DNA of 64,000 bases from Dyella jiangningensis (GTDB lineage: Bacteria; Pseudomonadota; Gammaproteobacteria; Xanthomonadales; Rhodanobacteraceae), in NCBI GenBank assembly GCA_000632805.1, contig CP007444.1, positions 5,258,772 to 5,322,771 on the forward strand. The letters run 5' to 3'. Below are positions 1 to 7,495 of this stretch, piece after piece. Every line of letters starts with the position of its first letter. The stretch's first letter is position 1. Made by a program: the position numbers and the translations under genes. The notes below the pieces were generated by a model. It saw only the letters and a list, made by a program, of their open reading frames with translations, did not search any database and was not told the DNA's origin.

Positions 1-135
1 CTGCCCGATGAGGCTTAAGGGGACGGCCTCACATGCAACCACCCTACCCAAGGTGTCGATATCTTTGCGATGACCGACCTTGCAAGACACGACGACTCGC
101 CTACGACGGCCTGCCTGTATCAAAGGACCAGCATC

Positions 136-579
136 ATGAAAGTGCTCGTTGCCGCCGCCTTCCTCCTGGGGGCCACCTCGACGTGTTGGGCGCAGCAGAC
201 GAGCTCAACGGATGAGTACCATCGAGGTTATCTCTGGGCTCAGATACATGAGGTCGACAACACTTCGACCTGCGCCGGTATATCCGAGTCTTTCAGCGAG
301 GGGTGTGCAGCCTTCGTCGCAGATAAGCGGATGCCCAAGTTGGGAGATGGAAGGTCGACCATGGCACCTTCCACGAATCCCGCCCCTGGAGGCAGCTTGC
401 ACGACCGCAAGCATGCCTGTGCAGCGTCCATCCAACTGGAGCAAGCGTCCAATCAGTTGGCGCGCTGCGCCATAAGTAACCAACCCAGCGATGGCTGCGC
501 AAGCGAATATCGCGATGTTCGCGATACGTTCAACCGCTACTCTGGCATGTCGCACAGCGCTGGCGAGGCGTGCAAGTAG
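136..579 (+). CDS. Small secreted Cys-rich protein, function unknown
   Basis: This encodes 147 aa. I do not recognise the family. The ATG at 136 is chosen over the upstream ATG at 70 because AAAGGA lies just before it and the protein then begins with a clear signal peptide: MK, a hydrophobic run VLVAAAFLLGA, and a likely cleavage after CWA. The mature part has six cysteines (in TCAG, GCAA, ACAA, RCAI, GCAS and ACK), an even number that fits disulfides in the periplasm. The middle is rich in Pro, Gly and Ser. It stands alone, with the next supported gene convergent at 743-964. Function cannot be inferred. Confidence 0.6.
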   Translation: MKVLVAAAFLLGATSTCWAQQTSSTDEYHRGYLWAQIHEVDNTSTCAGISESFSEGCAAFVADKRMPKLGDGRSTMAPSTNPAPGGSLHDRKHACAASIQLEQASNQLARCAISNQPSDGCASEYRDVRDTFNRYSGMSHSAGEACK

Positions 580-742
580 GCAAGCTGGATTTCCACCATC
601 GTTGGGGCAGGCAAGGCGATGGGACTCATCGCTCAAACCAAGCAAACATCATCATTTGTTCGGCGATCAGCCATCCAGCCGGCCGATCCTCGCCAGTGCT
701 GGAGGAGAGGGATGCACCCTCGCCATGCGGATAGAAGGGCAC

Positions 743-964
743 CTAGCTCGTTTGGACCCACGCAAACTCGATGTCATCCTGAACGGCCTCGTTGATCTCG
801 CCATCCGGAACTCCCAGAAGTTCGTTGATGCGTCCATGTCGCATGCCGAAGAAGATGCCGCTACGCCGGAAGGTGGCGGTCCACGTGACGCGATCAGGGT
901 TGGCGCGCTCGTAGTCACCTTCGTACGTAAAGCCGTTGGTGGTCTTGCCGGAAATACTGGTCAT
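743..964 (-). CDS. Small conserved-looking hypothetical protein (73 aa)
   Basis: The start at 964 is chosen because AAGGGA sits seven bases upstream. The longer frame reaching 1072 lacks such a site. The product is hydrophilic and begins MTSISGKTTNGFTYEGDYE. It has no signal peptide and no membrane segment, and Gly/aromatic spacing suggests a compact beta-rich fold. I do not recognise a family. It lies upstream-adjacent (same strand) to the small ORF at 1059-1337 but does not carry the structured leader seen before that gene. Confidence 0.55.
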   Translation of the reverse strand: MTSISGKTTNGFTYEGDYERANPDRVTWTATFRRSGIFFGMRHGRINELLGVPDGEINEAVQDDIEFAWVQTS

Positions 965-1058
965 GATGGCTTCCCTTGGGGTAGATCGTCTTTGCGCCTT
1001 CCGTCCCTGGATGGCGGCCGGCGTGGAAAGGTCGAGCGTTGTTGGCCAGCGACTACCG

Positions 1059-1337
1059 TCAGCGATTGGCAAGCTCAGCGTTTAGGCAGGGTGCACCGTC
1101 GTCGTCCATACGATCGGCGTCCAGGTCTTGGCGGTTTTTGTTGGACTCCAGCAAATCGATCTTCGGCACGACCTCACTTCGTCGTGCTGTAGCCTTGGCT
1201 CGCGGCGATGCCACCGATGCGTCGTACCCCGGAAACCAGCGATTGCGCTGCTCGTTGTCTGCAGCCTCCGAAAGGGGCTGGAAGTGCAGCTTATGAGGGT
1301 GGAAGTAGAGCGAATTCGTTTGATTGATGATGTACAT
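1059..1337 (-). CDS. YFxP...RW.PGY small protein, copy C
   Basis: This encodes 92 aa and is the most diverged of three small paralogues in the window (others at 1513-1740 and 4074-4262). The shared part is near the N-terminus: YFHPHKL, then RNRWFPGYDASV, matching YFIPPR and RWLPGYYSAV of the other two. The C-terminal half is charged and unrelated to the others. The ATG at 1337 is chosen because it follows GAGG and sits at the same distance from leader C as the starts of the other copies. It has no signal peptide or TM segment. Function is unknown. It may be a small stress-type protein whose control lies in the leader (inference). Confidence 0.55.
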   Translation of the reverse strand: MYIINQTNSLYFHPHKLHFQPLSEAADNEQRNRWFPGYDASVASPRAKATARRSEVVPKIDLLESNKNRQDLDADRMDDDGAPCLNAELANR

Positions 1338-1457
1338 GGAGTTGCCTCGAGTGTCGACCTGCATCCTTCAGGTCGTAAGCAAGCGCTAGCCCGCGGCTCC
1401 GGCCAAGGCGGAGAAAACTCAGAGGCCTTGCAAGAAAACTACAGCTAGTCTGAGGCA
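1338..1457 (-). promoter_or_regulatory. Structured 5' leader, copy C
   Basis: Stem-loop I pairs CTCCG (1397-1401) with CGGAG (1409-1413). Stem-loop II pairs 1379-1384 with 1389-1394 (GCGGGC/GCTTGC read on the minus strand, with two G-U pairs). Stem-loop III pairs 1355-1361 with 1369-1375 (CGACCTG/CAGGTCG). The Shine-Dalgarno-like GAGG follows stem III directly. Order and spacing match copies A, B and D. The block starts at a TGCCTCAG motif equivalent to GCGCCTCA in the others. Confidence 0.65.
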
Positions 1458-1512
1458 TTCCGGAGCGGGTCTAACGAAGCCCCGGTGCACGATCAACATG
1501 CGCTTTGTTCTG

Positions 1513-1740
1513 TTACGCCGCTGTAAGGTGTCGCCAGGATGCTGGCCCGACTTTCTTCGAAGTCGCGCCTACCGGTTGCTCACCTGCTTCCACGTGCGCC
1601 AGCACTCTCAACCATCGAATTGAGCTGAGATCTACGATCTCCTCGCGCACCACGTAGACAGCGCTGTAATAGCCAGGAAGCCACCGATCGGGGCGTTGGC
1701 GGTCATAGAGCCTGGGAGGAATGAAGTACGTGCCGTCCAT
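1513..1740 (-). CDS. YFxPPR...RWLPGYYSA small protein, copy A
   Basis: This encodes 75 aa starting MDGTYFIPPRLYD. It shares YFIPPR, RWLPGYYSA and a following acidic/hydrophobic stretch with copy B at 4074-4262, and more weakly with copy C. The ATG at 1740 is used because AGGTGA lies before it and because the leader upstream aligns with the leaders of the other copies, all ending at the equivalent ATG. The C-terminus (GATSKKVGPASW) is basic. It is probably cytoplasmic. I do not recognise a characterised family. The three dispersed paralogues, in both orientations, suggest old duplications together with their promoters and leaders. Confidence 0.65.
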   Translation of the reverse strand: MDGTYFIPPRLYDRQRPDRWLPGYYSAVYVVREEIVDLSSIRWLRVLAHVEAGEQPVGATSKKVGPASWRHLTAA

Positions 1741-1860
1741 AAATTCACCTGGAGTGTTAGCTCGCAACAAGCGAGCGTAGGCGGACCGCAGTCCGCAACT
1801 CCAGCAAAAACCGGAGATGACTCAAAGGGCGTCAGGGAAGGTGTCGCGCGATTGAGGCGC
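1741..1860 (-). promoter_or_regulatory. Structured 5' leader, copy A
   Basis: Stem-loop I: CTCCAGC 1799-1805 with CCGGAG 1811-1816. Stem-loop II: GCGGAC 1781-1786 with GTCCGC 1791-1796, a perfect 6-bp stem with a 4-nt loop. Stem-loop III: GCTCGC 1760-1765 with GCGAGC 1771-1776, perfect with a 5-nt loop. Similarity to copy B continues about 30 nt further upstream (AGCGCTGA near 1881-1889, at the same spacing), so a shared promoter probably lies there. Confidence 0.75.
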
Positions 1861-2167
1861 GTGGAACGAGTGTCAGAAGATTCAGCGCTCGACGAGCGTG
1901 CACCACTTAGCGTGATGAGGATGTGCGGTCTGCCGACAGACGGCTGTGTCGGTTTTCGCCATTTCATGAGGCGTCGGCTTGGAAGTGTGCGTCACTACAT
2001 CGCCTACAACGGGCGAATGAAGGTCGCATCGTCTCGCATTGCCCATGAAGCGATGGAGCCCATCATGCCGGACTTATCGTCTGGCTCATTCAGGCACATC
2101 ACTCTCAGCTAACAACTACACGCGCATGCTGCTCGGGCGCCAGGAATGAAAGTCTCCTCCTTGGCAG
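1861..2167. other. Divergent intergenic region between leaders A and D
   Basis: About 300 bp separate the divergent leaders A and D. I see no supported gene. The open frame crossing it has no plausible start and overlaps leader A. It should hold the two divergent promoters. On the minus strand near 1866-1890 the stretch TTCTGACACTCG resembles the equivalent place upstream of leader C (TTAGACCCGCTC). Confidence 0.4.
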
Positions 2168-2285
2168 GCGTCTCAGTTACGCGGTCCTCTCCCTAACGCC
2201 ATCTGAGTTCTTCTCCGGTCTGCATCGGAGTCGCGGCTTCGGCCGCTCCAAATCCGCCATGCGGATCACTAATATAGGCAAATTC
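2168..2285 (+). promoter_or_regulatory. Structured 5' leader, copy D, before fasciclin gene
   Basis: Stem-loop I: CTCCG 2213-2217 with CGGAG 2226-2230. Stem-loop II: GCGGC 2233-2237 with GCCGC 2242-2246, closed by a TTCG loop (a C(UUCG)G tetraloop in RNA). Stem-loop III: ATCCGC 2252-2257 with GCGGAT 2261-2266. AGG before the ATG follows stem III. The stems match those of copies A-C in order and spacing but differ in sequence, and the downstream gene is unrelated to theirs. Confidence 0.75.
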
Positions 2286-2738
2286 ATGTCCAATCATGAT
2301 TCCAACACTTCTCGCGTTCCTGGCAAGAACATCGTCGATACAGCAGCCGCCAACGGCTCCTTCCATACGCTTGGCAAGGCTCTCGAAGCGGCCGAGCTCA
2401 CCAACGTCCTGAAGGGCACAGGCCCTTACACGGTGTTTGCGCCGACGGATGCGGCATTCGAAAAGCTTCCCACGGGCACGCTGGAAAACTGGCTGAAGCC
2501 GGAAAACAAGGCGGAATTGATCTCCGTACTGAAGTACCACGTGCTGCCGGGCCGGGCATCGGTCGTTGAGGTCGGGAAACTGACCGCGCCGAAGATGCTG
2601 CAGGGACAGACTGCACCGATCACGAAGGACGGTGACAAGCTCCGCATCGGCGGCGCCACCATCACGGGGCCGGACATTACCTCGAGCAACGGCATCATCC
2701 ATGCGATCGATGCGGTCATCGTGCCCACCAAGCACTAA
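2286..2738 (+). CDS. Fasciclin (FAS1) domain protein
   Basis: This encodes 150 aa, essentially one FAS1 domain. The first conserved FAS1 segment is GPYTVFAPTDAAFEKLP (about residues 46-62), followed by a LKYHVLPGR segment (about 83-91), and the second is NGIIHAIDAVIVP near the end. FAS1 domains mediate adhesion or bind small ligands and are often secreted. This protein has no obvious signal peptide from the ATG at 2286, nor from the alternative upstream frame start at 2259, so its location is uncertain. The start at 2286 fits the end of leader D. Neighbours are small unknown genes. Family assignment is secure, role is not. Confidence 0.85.
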   Translation: MSNHDSNTSRVPGKNIVDTAAANGSFHTLGKALEAAELTNVLKGTGPYTVFAPTDAAFEKLPTGTLENWLKPENKAELISVLKYHVLPGRASVVEVGKLTAPKMLQGQTAPITKDGDKLRIGGATITGPDITSSNGIIHAIDAVIVPTKH

Positions 2739-2823
2739 CTGACAGGATCTTGTGGCGGGGTCCGCCCCGCCACAAGACTCCATAGGGATGGGATGGCGTC
2801 GGATGACACTTGCATGGAAGCGG

Positions 2824-3300
2824 CTAGTGCCGGGAATGCGGCCCTAGGGCGTCACTACCTCTCGTGGCACAAATGGCTCGCTCGACATCAACGGCATAGC
2901 CGGTGCCGTAATCCGGCCACAAGAGCGGATTTTCAATGAGTACCCCAGCATCCTGCATTTCAATGGATGTCGCGCCAACGAGTTCCATGAGATGTCGAAC
3001 ATCCTCAACAGGCATTTCATCGTCCAATTCCACCGTAACCACGGTATGGCCCATCTGCGCCGGTCCGGGAAGATGGCTTGGTGATCGAATTTCCGATGCT
3101 TTCTGGCCTTCTCGGTGGCCCTGATGACTGATATGGGACACAACCGATGTCGGCGCACTTGAACTGGCGGCCGAGTTTCCTACGCTCTCATCCACGCAAG
3201 CCTGCACATGTGCGTGTCGCACGCCCCTTGCCAACAGCTTGTTGATGACAGACGCGGCTGCAAACTGACTATCAAATTTGGCAACAATGAGGTTGGACAT
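2824..3300 (-). CDS. Hypothetical two-part protein, possible stress-protein fold
   Basis: This encodes 158 aa. The N-terminal third starts MSNLIVAKFDSQFAAASVI and has an alpha/beta look (strand, helix, then RHAHVQACV). A flexible Ser/His/Gln-rich linker with HISHQGHREGQ occupies about residues 46-80. A second part (TVVTVELDDEMPVEDV, then a helix and VGATSIEM) looks like another beta-alpha-beta unit. This pattern recalls general stress protein 17M/YflT-like proteins, but that is inference only. It has no signal peptide or TM segment. It is convergent with the fasciclin gene, and its upstream region does not contain the three-hairpin leader. Confidence 0.65.
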   Translation of the reverse strand: MSNLIVAKFDSQFAAASVINKLLARGVRHAHVQACVDESVGNSAASSSAPTSVVSHISHQGHREGQKASEIRSPSHLPGPAQMGHTVVTVELDDEMPVEDVRHLMELVGATSIEMQDAGVLIENPLLWPDYGTGYAVDVERAICATRGSDALGPHSRH

Positions 3301-3480
3301 ACGCTGATATCTCCGTTGGCAACACCTGCAGCCATGCTACGTCTTCGCCTGGAATCGTTCCGTGAGAGCTTCCTTACGCGTACCGGTAGGCGAAAAACCT
3401 GACGACGTGCTGCGCAACGACGGCTGGACATCCTGTTAATGCATGGACGGCAACACGACTTCGGATTACTGAGGTGAGCC

Positions 3481-3711
3481 ATGACCACGGATCCACATCT
3501 AAGCTCCAACCACCTTCTAAGGGACTTTGATGTTCTGCTCGATCAGCATCAACGAGTGCAGAAGGAGAACGATTTGCTGCGCATTGAGCTGATGCGTCAC
3601 CCCTCGGGTGCCATGCAGATCCGTTCGGTAGAGCGATCCCTTGGGCGGGCCTACCGCGATATCCACAGTGAACCGGGTGGCATCGCCAGCGCAGCCTATT
3701 CAGTTGAATGA
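3481..3711 (+). CDS. Small hypothetical helical protein (76 aa)
   Basis: GAGGTGAGCC directly before the ATG at 3481 gives a strong ribosome-binding site. The product is hydrophilic with a probable amphipathic or coiled helix over residues 10-40 (DVLLDQHQRVQKENDLLR) and a Gly/Ala/Ser-rich C-terminus. No family is recognised. It is divergent from the gene ending at 2824 and shares the upstream gap 3301-3480 with it. Confidence 0.6.
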   Translation: MTTDPHLSSNHLLRDFDVLLDQHQRVQKENDLLRIELMRHPSGAMQIRSVERSLGRAYRDIHSEPGGIASAAYSVE

Positions 3712-3955
3712 GTTCATGTCATGGGCATGGGTCGGGCGGGCCATTGAACTCCACGAAACCGCTTAAAGCTCACATTTCTAGCACTCGATTGCTGTTGGGC
3801 GCTTAGCGCTTTGCGAACGCTGTAGCAAAGCCCCATCGCTACGGATGCATCTTGAATGTTGCCCTTAGCCCTCTTGCTTCAGGCGCATCACACACTGGTG
3901 TAACACGATCAGGTGCATGATAGTGAAGCGCTGAGTTCACCCAGACTCGCTGTAC

Positions 3956-4073
3956 GCGCCTCAGCCGCTCGGCCCCAACTCTGACGCCACTGAGCTGTCT
4001 CCGGCTTTGCTGGAGTTGCAGGCTATTGCCTGCCTACGCCCGCGCAATGCGAGCCAATACTCGGGGCAACATC
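3956..4073 (+). promoter_or_regulatory. Structured 5' leader, copy B
   Basis: Stem-loop I: CTCCGGC 3999-4005 with GCTGGAG 4009-4015. Stem-loop II: GCAGGC 4018-4023 with GCCTGC 4028-4033, perfect with a TATT loop. Stem-loop III: GCCCGC 4038-4043 with GCGAGC 4049-4054, one mismatch. It starts GCGCCTCAG like copies A and D, and AGCGCTGA at 3927-3934 lies at the same distance upstream as in copy A. The remaining part of the 3712-3955 gap holds no gene I can support. Confidence 0.75.
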
Positions 4074-4262
4074 ATGAACGCCATGTATTTCATCCCGCCC
4101 AGGCCCTACGAGGGCCAAGAAGCCAATCGTTGGCTATCTGGCTATTACAGCGCCTTCTACATGATGCTCCGCAAAATCGCTGATGTTGACAGGGATAGGA
4201 AGCCGCAAGAGCGACTGCGCGTAACGGTGGCGAGAAGAACAGCGCCTACAAGAAGCTCCTGA
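4074..4262 (+). CDS. YFxPPR...RWLSGYYSA small protein, copy B
   Basis: This encodes 62 aa beginning MNAMYFIPPRPYEG, with RWLSGYYSAFY matching copy A (RWLPGYYSAVY). After about residue 35 the two diverge, and copy B becomes very basic (RKPQERLRVTVARR) and ends early, possibly through an old frame change. The start at 4074 is preferred to the in-frame ATGs upstream because it matches the other copies. No signal peptide is present. Function is unknown. Confidence 0.6.
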   Translation: MNAMYFIPPRPYEGQEANRWLSGYYSAFYMMLRKIADVDRDRKPQERLRVTVARRTAPTRSS

Positions 4263-4710
4263 ATCGATGACTGTGTAAGCCCCTATGGTCGCGTAATGGC
4301 AGCAAGCGCTTGTAGCTGCGCGCGCCCAACGGTGCTCATTGATCTAGCTCCTAGGACGGAACGGGTAGCCAGAAGCGGGATGTGTGCGTCCTAACGGAGA
4401 CCGGTCTCCATCTCTGTGGATCGGCTTTGTTCGACTATAGGAATGCGCCTGCCAAACAAGTCGGAGCCTCTCCCTGGCTCGTTACATGTGACTAACTGCG
4501 GAACGCTCAAAGTGCTGCTACACGGCGCGATGTCAATCCGCCCGCTGCTTCAATCGCTACCCAATAGGCGCCTCTCGCATCAGGCGCCCACTAAACGTCC
4601 GGTTTGGCTTTCACGCATGCCGACGCACGCTACGGATATCAATACCTTCACGGCCCTGTTCCTGTTGTTGACGTAGAGTGAATTAGTCCAATGAATTTCT
4701 GGAGTTCACA
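4263..4710. other. Non-coding stretch with a perfect palindrome
   Basis: No gene is supported over about 450 bp. The only long frame (from 4416) has no ribosome-binding site and an unnatural composition. Positions 4396-4409 form a perfect 14-bp palindrome, GGAGACCGGTCTCC, which could be an operator or restriction-type site. Confidence 0.4.
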
Positions 4711-4965
4711 GTGCTTATCGGTGCCGGATTGCAGCAGGACGACGTCAACTACCTTTTCTCGCTCAGCTACGGCGAGCTACTGAACATGCCATTGGCCAGC
4801 GCCGATCGGCTGATGACAGAGCATTTGGTCGAGGCCGTTGGAACGCTCGATGGCGCCGCGGTAACCGGCCGGATGCTCTACAACGTGGGCATTACCCGAA
4901 GGGGGCGCCTTATGGTGGCTATTCTTCGTGGGGACAACAGCCAGTGCACCGCGCCGCCTTCGTAG
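4711..4965 (+). CDS. Small hypothetical protein (84 aa), GTG start
   Basis: The frame starts at a GTG with TGGAG eight bases upstream. The ATG at 4691 is in another frame. The product is mildly acidic, with DDVNYLFSLSYGELLNMP near the N-terminus and a Gly/Arg-rich end (GITRRGRLMVAILRGDN). It has no signal peptide or TM segment. I do not recognise it. The coding call rests on the ribosome-binding site and a plausible composition. Confidence 0.45.
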   Translation: MLIGAGLQQDDVNYLFSLSYGELLNMPLASADRLMTEHLVEAVGTLDGAAVTGRMLYNVGITRRGRLMVAILRGDNSQCTAPPS

Positions 4966-5071
4966 TTGCCAGTAGCAACATGGTTCGCCCTATATAACCT
5001 TGACCCATAGCCTTTTAGCGAGTCATCCAGCCCATCCCTCGAAGTTCCACGCTGTCTTCAGCAACACCGCC

Positions 5072-5293
5072 ATGTCCAAGCTCCATCGCCGCGACCGTGA
5101 ACGGATCCAGCTCAATCGCCTGCTGGTCCAGCTTCCGAGCCTGCAAGAAGAGTTTCCCGATCCGGCGGACTTCTGGCCGGCCTTCGCTGGGCTGGCTGAC
5201 TTGATCGTCGATGCTTCTGTACCTGACGATTGCGACTGGATTGCCTGCCAGATCGACGCCATGCTCGAGGCTCGTGGGTTGCTGGTCCGCTAA
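5072..5293 (+). CDS. Small hypothetical protein (73 aa)
   Basis: The start at 5072 is preferred to the in-frame ATG at 5000 because the first 24 residues of the longer form look non-coding. Neither start has a strong ribosome-binding site. The protein begins MSKLHRRDRERIQ (basic) and continues with an acidic, Pro/Trp-containing part (FPDPADFWPAFAGLADLIVD) and a C-terminal helix. It is likely cytoplasmic. No family is recognised. Confidence 0.5.
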   Translation: MSKLHRRDRERIQLNRLLVQLPSLQEEFPDPADFWPAFAGLADLIVDASVPDDCDWIACQIDAMLEARGLLVR

Positions 5294-5404
5294 CCGTTCG
5301 ACCGGATCAAGAATTGCGCCCGATGCATTCCACAAGCACTGTTCAATAGGTTCGTGAAAAAAACCGATAGCATCACCCGCGATCTATTCGATGCTTTTAA
5401 CTGC

Positions 5405-6418
5405 CTACCGAACGATAAGTAGTCGCCCGGAGAAGGTCACAGCATCGAAGCTGTAGACGTGTTCGCGCGGATTGTCCGAGCAGCATCCTACCAAGCGGCC
5501 TGGGAAGGCAGCATTCCTTTCGCGGATTTCGACGCTGCCAGCACAAATGGGGCAAGTTGCGAAAAAGCGGACCAGGCTGAAACGGCCCTTTGTTTTGCCA
5601 TCACTATCATGACTAAGGCGAAACTGGCCATACCACTGGTTCAGTCCGAGCATCCAGTCGCGAGCGATGGTCACCCTAAGGGTCGGCAGTTGCCATAGCG
5701 GACGGAATCCCCAGGTGAGCATCGCTGCAAACGTACCAATGAAAGCGGCCGAGCCGACAAAAGCAGGGATGTGCCCCTGTCGACTGAGAACGTAGAAAAT
5801 CGTCAGCCAGCTACATGCCACCGCAACAAGGAAAGGCGCGGCGACCACTAAGATGAAGAGTGCCCCTTTCCACGAGCGCATGGAGAACGGACGGTTGAGA
5901 ATGGGCGCGAGGAACCAGCTGGCCCGTGCGGGCTCATGTTGGTAGACGATACGTTCTGGGACGGTCCCAGACGCTGCCAATTCCAGCTCTAGTGGCGTTT
6001 CGAGGGGTGGCGGATCAGCTGGCGAAAATCTGAGCTGGTAAGTCGTCGGATTGCCTCGGCCGCCACCTTGTTGAATGACGAGGTCGACATCAAGAGTAGC
6101 CCCGGCCTCTTGGAAAAACTGCTGCCTGCTGTTCTCGCGGTTCTTCCACCACGTTTGAACTGAGGACGATGGCATCCATTTGCCAGTGACGTCCTCTTCT
6201 GTTGGCCTGCCACCGAAGTGATCGCGGCGCCAGGCGGCCAGCTGGACGACTTCCGCGACCGGTGGGCTATACCCCCTCTCTAGGGCGTATTTGGTCTGGA
6301 GTGCGAGGACCACCAAGACCTGGCGAATTTTGCTGTTGGCTGTCTCCTCCTCAAGCCAACGGGCGAATAGCTCTAACGCCGAAAGGGTCTGCAAACCGGT
6401 TTGTGCCTTTTTCTCCAT
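5405..6418 (-). CDS. Two-TM protein with C-terminal zinc-ribbon-like motif
   Basis: This encodes 337 aa. The start at 6418 is chosen because GGGAG lies about ten bases upstream. The longer frame to 6709 would run across the divergent gene. Residues 1-130 are soluble and helical, ending in QQGGGRGNPTTYQL, which could be a winged-helix-like unit (inference). Two membrane segments follow at about 180-210 (ALFILVVAAPFLVAVACSW) and 215-240. The C-terminal 70 residues carry CPIC and, after about 20 residues, CC and H, consistent with a zinc ribbon. The start lies 57 bp from the divergent CoiA-like nuclease gene, so the two may share regulation. No family is recognised. Confidence 0.65.
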   Translation of the reverse strand: MEKKAQTGLQTLSALELFARWLEEETANSKIRQVLVVLALQTKYALERGYSPPVAEVVQLAAWRRDHFGGRPTEEDVTGKWMPSSSVQTWWKNRENSRQQFFQEAGATLDVDLVIQQGGGRGNPTTYQLRFSPADPPPLETPLELELAASGTVPERIVYQHEPARASWFLAPILNRPFSMRSWKGALFILVVAAPFLVAVACSWLTIFYVLSRQGHIPAFVGSAAFIGTFAAMLTWGFRPLWQLPTLRVTIARDWMLGLNQWYGQFRLSHDSDGKTKGRFSLVRFFATCPICAGSVEIRERNAAFPGRLVGCCSDNPREHVYSFDAVTFSGRLLIVR

Positions 6419-6475
6419 GTTTACCTGCTCCCATGCCTTCCAGTCTGGCCTCCTTCTTAGCGACGGAGCCAGATC

Positions 6476-7495
6476 ATGGCAAGGCACCCAAGTGGAGACG
6501 CGGGTTGGCAGGCAATAGGCATCCCATTTGGGCTCAGGGACGGCGGGATGTGGGCACCCCTGGACGTTCCTCGTGGGCAAGTGTGTGGCTGCCAGTGTCC
6601 CGGCTGCGGGGCGTTCCTGAATGCCAAACACGGCAACGGTGGCCGGCGTCCTCACTTTGCCCATTTGGGCACGACCCAGGGGGCTTCGTGTGCAGAGACT
6701 GCGCTTCATCGCTATGCCAAGCAGGTTCTAGCCGAGACGTCAGCGCTGCAGCTTCCGGCCTGGACTGGCGCTGGCGACAGGCCCAATCCACCGGAGGCCA
6801 GAGACCACCATGGTGAGCTTCGTTGGGGAGCAGCCGTCGAATGGCCGGGCCGAATTACTCCCATCTGGGACGGGCAATTGGAAGTCGATTGCGGGCCCTT
6901 TAGACCGGATGTCACTGTCGAAGACAGCGACGGTCGATTGTGGGTCGAGGTCCGGGTAACCCACGAGGTTGGCTCACAAAAGACCGAGGAAGTGCGTCAG
7001 GTTGATGGGCGAATGATTGAGATTGATCTCTCAAATACCCCGGGGCACTTCATGGACACGCCTGAGGCCTTTAAGCAGTGGGTGTTGTACGACGCCCCGC
7101 GGCACTGGGTCTGGTTGCCGGAAGCAGCCAAGGCCTGGGAAGCCTCCAATCGCCAGCTCTTAGCGGACCTTCAAGCGGGCAGAGAGTCCAAGCGCAGTGC
7201 TGTCCCACTGCAAGCGGTACCGCCCATGGACTGGGAGGCTCTCCGCGTCCTTTTCGCAGAACGTGAGCTCATCCCCATCAACCAGCCACCCGTCGTGAAC
7301 GACGATTGGGTAGGAGCCTGGGTCTGGCTAGATGATCTAGGACTCGCCGAGATCCAATCTCGATTGGTGCGAGGAGCAGCGGTCTATAGGGTGCGACTGG
7401 AGCATGGCGCAGAGCGCAATGTCTACTTGGGTGGACGAAGCCCGATGCGCCACCCTCACGGACTTTTTAATATTACGAAATCGCCAAAATATTAA
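6476..7495 (+). CDS. CoiA-like predicted nuclease with zinc ribbon
   Basis: This encodes 339 aa. GGAG precedes the ATG at 6476. Near residues 35-60 there is a zinc-ribbon-like CQCPGCGAFLNAKHG and then RRPHFAHLG, with the Cys/His pattern and HFAH typical of competence-protein CoiA-like sequences. A further Cys and a helix (CAETALHRYAKQVL) follow. Around residues 140-160, FRPDVTV and then LWVEVRVTHEVG look like a PD-(D/E)XK-type core (Asp, then Glu-x-Arg). The C-terminal half is unassigned. CoiA-type proteins act on DNA in recombination, and many relatives lie in accessory or defence-like regions. The gene ends in an AT-rich stretch at 7480-7500. Confidence 0.7.
   Translation: MARHPSGDAGWQAIGIPFGLRDGGMWAPLDVPRGQVCGCQCPGCGAFLNAKHGNGGRRPHFAHLGTTQGASCAETALHRYAKQVLAETSALQLPAWTGAGDRPNPPEARDHHGELRWGAAVEWPGRITPIWDGQLEVDCGPFRPDVTVEDSDGRLWVEVRVTHEVGSQKTEEVRQVDGRMIEIDLSNTPGHFMDTPEAFKQWVLYDAPRHWVWLPEAAKAWEASNRQLLADLQAGRESKRSAVPLQAVPPMDWEALRVLFAERELIPINQPPVVNDDWVGAWVWLDDLGLAEIQSRLVRGAAVYRVRLEHGAERNVYLGGRSPMRHPHGLFNITKSPKY

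Noticed and set aside
491-1192. 233-aa plus-strand frame
   Set aside because: It runs through two opposite-strand small genes, has no ribosome-binding site and an Arg/Ser-rich shadow composition.
4026-4073. Upstream in-frame ATGs for small protein copy B
   Set aside because: They lie in stem-loops II and III of the leader; the equivalent positions in copies C and D are out of frame.
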